In this document: piece after piece, positions 15,979 to 22,978 of the stretch
Position numbering within the stretch: position 1 is the stretch's first letter
Layout of the letters: each line of letters opens with the position of its first letter
Source: an uncultured beta proteobacterium
GTDB lineage: Bacteria; Pseudomonadota; Gammaproteobacteria; Burkholderiales; Burkholderiaceae_C
DNA length: 48,202 bases
Assembly: GCA_903894475.1 (NCBI GenBank)
Contig: CAITQH010000434.1
Span: 1-48,202 of the forward strand
Reading direction: 5' to 3'
Made by a program: the position numbers and the translations under genes
Notes under the pieces: generated by a model
Told to the model about the DNA's origin: nothing
The model's database searches: none
What the model saw: only the letters and a program-made list of their open reading frames with translations

Positions 15979-18900
15979 TCAGAAGCGCCCAGCCGGATGA
16001 CTGGCCCACTGGGCCACGATAGTGCGGTGTTCCGGAATGTTGTTGAGAAAGCTCTGGCGCAGTGCCGCGCCGCTGATCGTGATCGCCTCTGCAAGGAGTT
16101 CGGCGTGGACGCTACCCAGCACCTGTGCGGCGCGCCGATCACCGACAAACGCCAGTGCCTGATGGCAGGTCAGGCGGATCAGGTAAGGTGCTTCGGCGCC
16201 TTCCAGCGCGCGGTCGCTGCCTAGGTGCGGCAGCAGATCCTCCACCAACTGGCGCGCCAGCGTGGCGTCCTGCTGTGCCAGCGCGACTCTTAGCAGGCCG
16301 GCGCCGGCATCGTGCCGGGTTGCGTTATCGAGCGTCAAGCCGATTTCCTGGGCGCGACGGAAAGCCGCTGTTGCCTGCGCGTGACGTCCGAGCGCCAGTT
16401 CGGCATTGCCCAGCGCGCACAGCGCAATGGCTTCGAAGACGGGGCTCCGGACCTCCACTGCCATGTCCAGCGCTGCCTGAGCGTGCGTCAGTGCCGACGC
16501 ATCATCACCCTGGCGCAGCGACAGCATCGACAGGTTGCTGAGCAAATTGGGTTCGGTCGCCCGGTCGCCGACGGCGCGTGTCAAGCGCAAACACTCTTCC
16601 AGATGCACGCGAGCCTGTACGTGCTCGCCCAGTCTAAGCTCGGCATTGCCCAAATTGCCCAAAGCAATGGCTTCGTTACGTCGGTTTCCAAGTTCTCGAT
16701 TGATTAACAGATCCTGCTGATCAAATGCCAGTGACGCCAATTGATCGCCCCGGCTGTCAGCGATGACCGACAGGGCGTTCAGAAGCAGGGTCTCGATTTG
16801 TCGCTCGCCAAGCGTGCGCGCCTTTGCGAGCGCCTCCTTTGCCAACGTATATCCGAGCGCGCTGTCTCCGAGATAGGTCAGCGCCAGCGCCAGTCGCTGT
16901 TGACCACGCAAAGCCATCAACTCATCCTCGATGCGAGCGGCCAGCGAGAGGGTTTGACGGGCCGCAGCTTCCATCGTGTGGTAGTCGCCGGTGCGCATGG
17001 CGAAGCTGCTGCGCCGCCAGGCCACTTCACAGCGCCGGCGGTCATCATCGAGCGCCTCAGAGAGCTGCTGCAGGGTCTCAATGTCGGCCTGCTGCTCGAC
17101 ACGCCGCCCCTGCAGGTCCAGTGTTCGCTCGCGCACATTGAGCAAACGCCAGCGCTGCGCGGCCTGATCGGTCAGGGTCAGTGCCGTCGCAACATAGCTG
17201 CTCACGGCCTCATGGGCGTATCGCGCTGCCGCGTGCTCGGCCGCGCGCGTGAAATATTCGCAAGCCTGGTGCGCGTCGTCGGCTTTCAGAAAATGTTCAG
17301 CCGCGGTAGCCAGAAAAGCGTTGGCTCGCGCGCCAGTTTGACTGGCAAACCACAAGGCGGCTTGCGCATGGTGAGCGCGCCGGGTTCGCTTGAGGAGTGT
17401 GTCGTAGGTAACCTGGTGCAGCACCTGGTGCGAAAAAGCGAATTCACGCACACCCTCGACCATGTCGTCCAGGGTCGCGTCCTGATGGGGGACAACGAGT
17501 TCGTGTTGCACCAGAGCGCCCAGGTTGGCCGGCGACTGGGGATCGAGCATGGCCAGGGGCTGATCCCAAAAGACAAAGCCAATAACGCTGGCTTGTTGCA
17601 GTGCCAATTTCTCCGACGGCTTCAGGCTGTCCAGACGTGCCTGCAGGACACCAGTGAGCGTTTGCGGTACGTGCGTGGCGAGCAGCTTTTCGGCATTGAT
17701 GCTCCACTGCTCACCTGTAGTGACGATGGCGCCCTCGTCGGCAAGCATTTTGACCAACTCTTCCATGTAAAACGGATTGCCCTGCGCGCCGCTGGTGATG
17801 AGTTCACGCAGCAGCGTTGGAATCTCGGCCATCTTCTTCAGCAACTCGTTGACCAGTTGCCTGCTGCCACCCTTGTCCAGAGGTTCGAGCAGGAGACGCT
17901 GTGTGTCGGTCATGCCGGGCCAGTCCGGGCGTTGCTCGAACAGCGTCGGGCGCGTCATTGCCACGATCAGTGTCGGTACATCTCGGTTGACCTGAATCAG
18001 ATAGCTCAAGAAATCCAGCGAACCGCTATCAGCCCAGTTCAGGTCGTCGAGCAACAGCATGACTGGTGCGCCGTTCTGGATGGCGAAACGACGAAACATC
18101 TGGGCTGCCGCATGAAAGCCGCGATTGCGGATCTGACGGCCATCATCGAGAATATTCTGGACGTGTTTGCTGTCAGCAAAGTCAAGTCCGATCAAATGCC
18201 CCAGCAGATGTGCGTGCGCCTGCGCCATGTCCGCACCGTCCTCAGCCAGGAACAAGGGCACGAGGCCCTGCTCCAGTTTCATCCTGGCTGTCGCCATGCT
18301 GTCGTTGTCGGCAATCTGCAGTCGCCACGCCACGATGTCACGCAACAGGCCGTAGGGCTGGCTCTGCGTCAGTGGATGGGAGCGACCCTGAAAAAAGTAG
18401 AAGATCTCTGCACGTGCCTCGGCCCAGTTTTCGAATTCGAACAGCAGACGGCTCTTGCCAACGCCGGCATCGGCCACGACGGTCACCACGTTGAGCCTGC
18501 GCTGGCTGTACATGCGCTTGAAGGCGTCCTGCAACTGTTCCATTTCGGCGTCGCGCCCAATCATCCGCGTCTCCACGCCCTCGATGCCACGTGTGCTGAC
18601 TCGAAAGGCACGTGGTTTGCGCCGTAGCACGAGGTAAGTCACCATCGGAGCGTCAACGCCCTTGACCTGCAGCGGCTCCTGCGGCACCACATCAAACACA
18701 CCGCGCACCTGGTGATAGGTGTCATGGCTGATGCGCAAGGCACCTGCAGCTGCCGTCTGTTCCATGCGCGCAGCAACATTGACGGTGAAGCCACGAATAT
18801 TGTTCTCGGCGTCCAGACCGCCACCGAGCAGCACGGGCCCGGTGTGGATGCCCACACGCAGATTGAAGCCTTCGTGCCGGTAACGCTGCTGCACCAGTTC

Positions 18901-19329
18901 ACCCTGGTGCAGACCTTCTTCCAGCAAGTCCAGGCCTGACTGCACGGCGCGCTCGGCGTCGTCTTCCTGGACCTCGTCGGCACCATACACAGCCAGCAGG
19001 CTGTCGCCAGCGTATTTCAGTACCTTGCCACAATGTCGATGGACAATCGCCGTGCAGCGTGCCAGTGCCTCGTCCATGACGGTGTGCAGATCTTCGGGGT
19101 CAAGTTGCTGGCTCAGCGTGGTTGACCCGACCACATCGGCAAAGAGGACGCTGACCTGTTTGAGTGTTTGCTCGTTGTCGGTCTTGCTGCTGCCCTGTAA
19201 CGCGGCCAGACTGCGCAGGCGTGCACGCAGGGGCGCCAGTGCTGTTTCGACCACGGCGTCGCCAAGCAACTCCCGCTGGGCTTCCAGTGCCGCGATCGCA
19301 GTGGCTAACTGTTGCTGTTCGAGTTCCAT
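15979..19329 (-). CDS. Class III nucleotidyl cyclase fused to AAA-type ATPase and TPR repeats
   Basis: A 1116-residue signalling protein. Residues 1-45 form an N-terminal helix. Residues about 57-235 are a class III adenylate/guanylate cyclase domain with both metal aspartates: SVLFADVVGST (Asp65) and LKYAGDSLLAVYG (Asp109). A STAND/AAA-like NTPase follows, with Walker A VVADAGVGKSRLLFEF and Walker B MLLLDDLNWADSGSLDF. The C-terminal half contains multiple TPR units, for example LGNLGNAELRLGEHVQARVH and ALCALGNAELALGRHAQATA. The architecture is common among large bacterial cyclases whose NTPase and TPR parts act as sensors. Substrate choice (ATP or GTP) cannot be decided by eye. It lies 21 bp after the HEALE-motif gene and is likely co-transcribed with it. 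A 628-codon frame on the opposite strand is antisense. Confidence 0.93.
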   Translation of the reverse strand: MELEQQQLATAIAALEAQRELLGDAVVETALAPLRARLRSLAALQGSSKTDNEQTLKQVSVLFADVVGSTTLSQQLDPEDLHTVMDEALARCTAIVHRHCGKVLKYAGDSLLAVYGADEVQEDDAERAVQSGLDLLEEGLHQGELVQQRYRHEGFNLRVGIHTGPVLLGGGLDAENNIRGFTVNVAARMEQTAAAGALRISHDTYHQVRGVFDVVPQEPLQVKGVDAPMVTYLVLRRKPRAFRVSTRGIEGVETRMIGRDAEMEQLQDAFKRMYSQRRLNVVTVVADAGVGKSRLLFEFENWAEARAEIFYFFQGRSHPLTQSQPYGLLRDIVAWRLQIADNDSMATARMKLEQGLVPLFLAEDGADMAQAHAHLLGHLIGLDFADSKHVQNILDDGRQIRNRGFHAAAQMFRRFAIQNGAPVMLLLDDLNWADSGSLDFLSYLIQVNRDVPTLIVAMTRPTLFEQRPDWPGMTDTQRLLLEPLDKGGSRQLVNELLKKMAEIPTLLRELITSGAQGNPFYMEELVKMLADEGAIVTTGEQWSINAEKLLATHVPQTLTGVLQARLDSLKPSEKLALQQASVIGFVFWDQPLAMLDPQSPANLGALVQHELVVPHQDATLDDMVEGVREFAFSHQVLHQVTYDTLLKRTRRAHHAQAALWFASQTGARANAFLATAAEHFLKADDAHQACEYFTRAAEHAAARYAHEAVSSYVATALTLTDQAAQRWRLLNVRERTLDLQGRRVEQQADIETLQQLSEALDDDRRRCEVAWRRSSFAMRTGDYHTMEAAARQTLSLAARIEDELMALRGQQRLALALTYLGDSALGYTLAKEALAKARTLGERQIETLLLNALSVIADSRGDQLASLAFDQQDLLINRELGNRRNEAIALGNLGNAELRLGEHVQARVHLEECLRLTRAVGDRATEPNLLSNLSMLSLRQGDDASALTHAQAALDMAVEVRSPVFEAIALCALGNAELALGRHAQATAAFRRAQEIGLTLDNATRHDAGAGLLRVALAQQDATLARQLVEDLLPHLGSDRALEGAEAPYLIRLTCHQALAFVGDRRAAQVLGSVHAELLAEAITISGAALRQSFLNNIPEHRTIVAQWASHPAGRF

Positions 19330-19350
19330 GGTGGCGGGGCCGCAGCGCTG

Positions 19351-20094
19351 CTATTGTGGATCGGGGTGCGAGCGGCGGTAACCGCGTCCCGCTTTCACTT
19401 GACTCTTCAACTTCTTGCGTCGCTGGGCCTCTTTGTCGTCCTCGTAAAGTGGCTGCTCCCATTCGCTGGTTTTGGGATCAAGAATGTTGAGGTAGCCTCC
19501 CGGATTCATGCCGAACGACTCCAGCGTCTTGCCCTTGTAGGAACGCCCCAGAAAATCGTTTCGCCGGCCTGGCTGCTCGCCCAGGGTAAAGTAGCTCGGC
19601 AGCACAAAGTTCGAAAGCGCAACACCGTCTACGCTGTAATTCTCGGCCTGCACGGCATCGCACATTTCAAACAGGTGAAAGACGCGACGCCGCCGGTCCA
19701 GCGGATGATTGCCTTGCACCAGCAAATTGCACATCGGATCGCCAACCAGTTCTAGCGCCTCATGCGACAGCGTGATCGACCAGGCTTCCTTCATCTTCGC
19801 GCACAAACCGAGGAACACAATGCCGTAGGGAATGTCCCCGTAGTTGGCCAGGTGCCATCCGGTTGCGCCCAGCGAATTGACGCCGTCAACAAGGTACAGG
19901 ACCGCATCACCGCGCAAGTCACCGAACTTGCCGATGCTGGGGCGCTGCCCGATCGGCCCCTCCAGTCGCAGCGTCGCAGAAAAACTCCAGTAGGGCTCAA
20001 AATCTTCCTTGAGCTGGCGGTTGATGGCTCGGATCACCTCCTGCACCTTTTCATCGGGAATTGCTTTGGAGTGGTTTATCAGGGAGATGATCAT
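19351..20094 (-). CDS. Conserved hypothetical protein with HEALE metalloprotease-like motif
   Basis: A protein of about 247 residues without signal peptide. It belongs to a family I know only as conserved hypothetical, typically starting with an INxSxxI-like strand, here MIISLINHSKAIPDEKVQEV. The notable motif is TLSHEALELVGDP, which resembles the HExxE/HExxH zinc site of metallopeptidases. The C-terminus is strongly basic (RRKKLKSQVKAGRGYRRSHP). The start is taken at ATG 20094, giving the family-like N-terminus with GAGG upstream; the open frame continues 18 codons further without a good ribosome site. The gene is first in an operon with the cyclase and sits behind the long hairpin at 20110-20143. 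A proteolytic role is inference from the motif. Confidence 0.8.
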   Translation of the reverse strand: MIISLINHSKAIPDEKVQEVIRAINRQLKEDFEPYWSFSATLRLEGPIGQRPSIGKFGDLRGDAVLYLVDGVNSLGATGWHLANYGDIPYGIVFLGLCAKMKEAWSITLSHEALELVGDPMCNLLVQGNHPLDRRRRVFHLFEMCDAVQAENYSVDGVALSNFVLPSYFTLGEQPGRRNDFLGRSYKGKTLESFGMNPGGYLNILDPKTSEWEQPLYEDDKEAQRRKKLKSQVKAGRGYRRSHPDPQ

Positions 20095-20109
20095 GGGATG
20101 CCTCGCTGC

Positions 20110-20143
20110 GATTGCATAAGATCGGGCTGTGATCTTAGCAATC
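20110..20143. promoter_or_regulatory. Long hairpin/operator between divergent genes
   Basis: An inverted repeat of 13 pairs with a single bulged A: GATTGC-A-TAAGATC, a seven-base loop, GATCTTA-GCAATC. It occupies the centre of the 87-bp gap between the HEALE/cyclase operon (-) and the DUF3108/bcs operon (+). It ends 15 bases before the - strand ATG and 38 bases before the + strand GTG. It could be an operator for a dimeric repressor serving both operons, or an RNA hairpin near the ribosome site. No T-run follows on either strand, so a terminator is unlikely. Confidence 0.6.
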
Positions 20144-20181
20144 TCCATCTCTGTGGTCTATCACGCTTCAGGGCCGCCGTC

Positions 20182-21231
20182 GTGAAGCGTGCGCCCTTGC
20201 GACCTCTCTGGCTCTTTCTGATGCTGGTGTCGGTGCTTTTGGCGCATCTGCTGGGGCTTGACTGGTTGCAGGGTCAGTTGCCGCTGAGCGAGCGCCTGAC
20301 GCCGATGGCCGACCCCATGTTCACCCGGATCATCGGGCCCGCGCTTCCAGCGCTGCCGCTGCGCAGACCGTCGGCGAGATCAGAGCCCAGTGCCGGGCCC
20401 GCGCGGCCAGCATCGCCCGTTGCTGACGAAACGCAAGCGGCCATCGAGCCCAATCAAACGGCGGTGGAACCAGCGGATGCACGGCAAACGCAAGCAGCTG
20501 AGCCGCCGGCTGCAGAGCCAAGTGCGGCGGCTTCTGAGGCAGCGGCGGCCGCTGCAGATGCCTGGCCGCCTGACAGCCGGCTGTCGTACCGCCTGGGTGG
20601 TTACTACCGCGGCAATCTATACGGCAGTGCCCGCGTGCAGTGGCAGCGCGAAGCGGGTCGCTATCAGGTCCGGGTGGATCTAAGCCTTGCGCTGTTGCGT
20701 GTGTCCTTGATCAGCCAGGGCGAGGTTCACGCCGATGCACTGTTGCCACGGGTCTATGAGGAACAGTTCCCGTGGGGCTTGCGGCGGCTGGTGTTTGACG
20801 GTGTCTTTGTCAGGTTCGATAACGGCGTGCAACAGCCACAGCCGCCAGCGCTGCAGGACACGGCCAGCCAATTTGTCGAACTCAGTCACCGGTTTTCCAG
20901 CGGCCGTGACGAACTCAAGGCGGGGCAGCAGGTCAGCCTGTGGCTGGCCCGGCCGCAGGGTATGGCACTGTGGACCTATGACGTGGTCGAGGAGGAATTG
21001 CTGCAGACGCCGGAACTGGGGCCAGTGTCGGCATTTCATTTGCGCCCCAGGCCGATTGCCAATCCGACTGGCGTCATCAGCGCCGAATTGTGGTTTGCGC
21101 CGAGCTTGCAGTACCTGCCGGTGCGGATCCGCATAGACCTTGGCGAGGGCAACTTTGTCGATCTGATGGTGGAACGTATCGAGCAGGGCGCAGCGCCGGC
21201 GCCAGAGACCGGATTGAGCCCTAGAATGTGA
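20182..21231 (+). CDS. DUF3108 family protein, membrane anchored
   Basis: A 349-residue protein that starts at GTG 20182, giving a basic N-terminus and a signal-anchor helix (RPLWLFLMLVSVLLAHLLGL). A long Ala/Pro/Glu-rich linker follows (about 55-130), then a beta-rich periplasmic domain of the DUF3108 type (LSYRLGGYYRGNLYGSARV through FVDLMVERIEQG). The open frame extends upstream to 19762, but that part is antisense to the neighbouring gene and has no plausible start. The function of DUF3108 is not established; members are predicted periplasmic, lipocalin-like beta structures. It is followed with almost no gap by the MBL-fold gene and bcsP/R, so it may be transcribed with the cellulose operon. 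Confidence 0.85.
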   Translation: MKRAPLRPLWLFLMLVSVLLAHLLGLDWLQGQLPLSERLTPMADPMFTRIIGPALPALPLRRPSARSEPSAGPARPASPVADETQAAIEPNQTAVEPADARQTQAAEPPAAEPSAAASEAAAAAADAWPPDSRLSYRLGGYYRGNLYGSARVQWQREAGRYQVRVDLSLALLRVSLISQGEVHADALLPRVYEEQFPWGLRRLVFDGVFVRFDNGVQQPQPPALQDTASQFVELSHRFSSGRDELKAGQQVSLWLARPQGMALWTYDVVEEELLQTPELGPVSAFHLRPRPIANPTGVISAELWFAPSLQYLPVRIRIDLGEGNFVDLMVERIEQGAAPAPETGLSPRM

Positions 21232-21236
21232 TTCAA

Positions 21237-21875
21237 ATGCTACGCTACCAAACCATTCCCGTTACCGATTTTCAGCAAAATTGCTCGCTCGTCTGGTGTG
21301 ACCAGACGCTACAGGCCGCCCTTATTGACCCGGGTGGCGATCTTGACTCGCTGCTGGCCGCCGTGATGCAGTTGGGACTGAGCCTGAAGGAGATCTGGTT
21401 GACTCATGCGCACATCGATCATGCCGGCGGCGCTGGTGAACTGGCGGCGCAACTTCAACTTCCCATCATTGGCCCGCATCAGGCCGATCAGTTCTGGATC
21501 GACGGCTTGGCAGCACAGAGCAAGATGTTCGGCTTTGCTCAGGCAATGACCTTCACGCCGACCCGCTGGCTGACCGACTACGACACGGTGACGCTGGGCA
21601 AGAGCACGCTGCAGGTGCGGCACTGCCCGGGCCACACGCCTGGCCATGTGGTCTTTTACAGTGCCGAGGCGAACCGGGCCTTTGTTGGTGACGTTCTGTT
21701 TGCCGGCTCGATTGGCCGCACTGATTTACCGCAAGGCGACCACGCGACACTGATTGCCAGCATCGTAGAGCGCCTGTGGCCCATGGGTGATGCGACTGTT
21801 TTCATTCCCGGCCATGGACCGGAGAGCACGTTGGGTCGGGAGCGCAAGAGCAATCCGTATGTGGGGGGGACTTGA
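21237..21875 (+). CDS. MBL-fold hydrolase, glyoxalase II-like
   Basis: A 212-residue cytoplasmic metallo-beta-lactamase-fold hydrolase of the YcbL/GloB-related group. Zinc-binding motifs are visible: THAHIDHAGG (HxHxDH), HCPGHTPGHVVFY (His), FVGDVLFAGSIGRTDLP (bridging Asp), and FIPGHGPESTLGRE (His). Members hydrolyse thioesters such as S-lactoylglutathione or related metabolites. ATG 21237 is preferred because it gives the usual short N-terminus MLRYQTIPVTDF; a GTG at 21228 overlapping the DUF3108 stop is also in frame. The gene ends three bases before bcsP/R. A link to cellulose synthesis is positional only. Confidence 0.93.
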   Translation: MLRYQTIPVTDFQQNCSLVWCDQTLQAALIDPGGDLDSLLAAVMQLGLSLKEIWLTHAHIDHAGGAGELAAQLQLPIIGPHQADQFWIDGLAAQSKMFGFAQAMTFTPTRWLTDYDTVTLGKSTLQVRHCPGHTPGHVVFYSAEANRAFVGDVLFAGSIGRTDLPQGDHATLIASIVERLWPMGDATVFIPGHGPESTLGRERKSNPYVGGT

Positions 21876-21877
21876 GG

Positions 21878-22174
21878 GTGCCCAAACGGGTTGATGATGC
21901 AGGCGCGCTATTCAAGCCCTTCTGGCGTGACGTCGACGGCTTTCGGGAATTTAACCGGGAGGCAGAGGCCGGTCATGCTGAGAACCGGTGGCCATTGGTG
22001 AAATCCATGGCGATTGACGCGCGCTTCACGATACCGGCACTGTCGAAGCGTCAAAAACAGGGATGGCTTGAACAGGATGCGAGTGAGCGTCCAGGCCATG
22101 GCACTGACAGCGCATTGAGCCGGGTTTTCAGGCGAATCGAGCGCGCTGCAAGCCCAGGTCAAAAGGCAAAATAG
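21878..22174 (+). CDS. bcsP: BcsR/BcsP-like small cellulose-synthesis protein
   Basis: A 98-residue hydrophilic protein immediately upstream of bcsQ. Its N-terminal half matches the pattern I recall for E. coli BcsR: an aromatic-hydrophobic helix, an acidic D-x-D-[YG] turn, then a helix ending RWPL. Here this reads ALFKPFWRDVDGFREFN and ENRWPLVKSMA. BcsR and BcsP are accessory proteins that work with BcsQ and help assemble or regulate the cellulose synthase. The C-terminal half (SKRQKQGWLEQDASERPG) is unconserved. The start is GTG 21878, with GGGGGGA seven bases upstream; a TTG two codons earlier is possible. The choice between the BcsP and BcsR names is uncertain, and the symbol follows the betaproteobacterial usage. 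Confidence 0.65.
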   Translation: MPKRVDDAGALFKPFWRDVDGFREFNREAEAGHAENRWPLVKSMAIDARFTIPALSKRQKQGWLEQDASERPGHGTDSALSRVFRRIERAASPGQKAK

Positions 22175-22213
22175 TGATTCTTCACCCATATCAGCTGAAC
22201 TGCTAGGAACAGT

Positions 22214-22978
22214 ATGAGCGTTATCGTTGTTGCGTCAATGAAAGGCGGGGTCGGAAAAACTTCTGTGACCGCCAATCTGGCCGTTGCCATGGCAGCAGAG
22301 CTTGGTGCCGATCGCGTCTCGACAATCGATTTTGATCCACAAAATGCATTGCGCCTGCATCTGGGTATTGACGTATTGGAGGGCCAGAGCATTTGCAAGC
22401 AAGCTTTGCGACGCAGGAGTTGGCAGTCTGCCATGGTCGACAGTCCGTTCGGGGTGCGTTGCATTCCCTATGGGCTTGTCAGCGAATCCGAGCGCGAGGC
22501 ATTTGAAGATATTTTGGTGGCAGAACCCGACTGGTTGGAACGCCAGTTGGCACAGTCCGGCCTTGGGAACGATGATCTGGTGTTGATTGACATGCCGCCC
22601 GGGCCCTCTGTGTATTTGAATCAAGGCTTTGCCTGCGCTGATCTGGTCCTGATTGTGTTGCTTCCAGATGCGGGGTCCTATTCGACCATTGTTGCGATGG
22701 AGACATGGATTGATCAGATTGCTCTGGGACGTCCGGGCGTGCAAAGTGTCTACGTTTTGAACCAGACAGATGAATCGGTGCGTCTGAATCGTGATATTGG
22801 GGAGGTGCTGCAACAACGTCTCGGCAATCGCCTGTTGCCAGTGGGTATTCACCGGGATGAAGCAGTTTGTGAGGCGCTGGCATTTTTGCAGCCGGTGTTG
22901 TTCTATGACCCGCGCTGTCAGGCAACGCATGATTTTCAGCGACTTGCTGCATACCTGATAAGTCAGGCTACTCGATGA
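22214..22978 (+). CDS. bcsQ: BcsQ, ParA/MinD-family ATPase of cellulose synthase
   Basis: A 254-residue SIMIBI-class ATPase. It has the deviant Walker A MKGGVGKTSVTANLA with the signature Lys near residue 10, TIDFDPQNALRLHLG (Walker A'), and VLIDMPPGPSVYLNQ (Walker B). BcsQ proteins localise or assemble the Bcs machinery at the inner membrane. The DPQNALRLHLG segment is characteristic of BcsQ as opposed to chromosomal ParA. Its TGA overlaps the bcsA ATG (ATGA at 22975-22978). A second, divergent copy closes the operon at 32467. The ORF starts 39 bp after bcsP/R. Confidence 0.93.
   Translation: MSVIVVASMKGGVGKTSVTANLAVAMAAELGADRVSTIDFDPQNALRLHLGIDVLEGQSICKQALRRRSWQSAMVDSPFGVRCIPYGLVSESEREAFEDILVAEPDWLERQLAQSGLGNDDLVLIDMPPGPSVYLNQGFACADLVLIVLLPDAGSYSTIVAMETWIDQIALGRPGVQSVYVLNQTDESVRLNRDIGEVLQQRLGNRLLPVGIHRDEAVCEALAFLQPVLFYDPRCQATHDFQRLAAYLISQATR

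Noticed and set aside
16741..18627. A 628-codon open frame on the + strand
   Set aside because: It is antisense to the cyclase/ATPase/TPR gene, whose motifs are clear, and its translation has no recognisable domain.
19762..20181. Upstream extension of the DUF3108 frame
   Set aside because: It is antisense to the HEALE gene and lacks a start with ribosome site; the GTG at 20182 gives a normal signal anchor.
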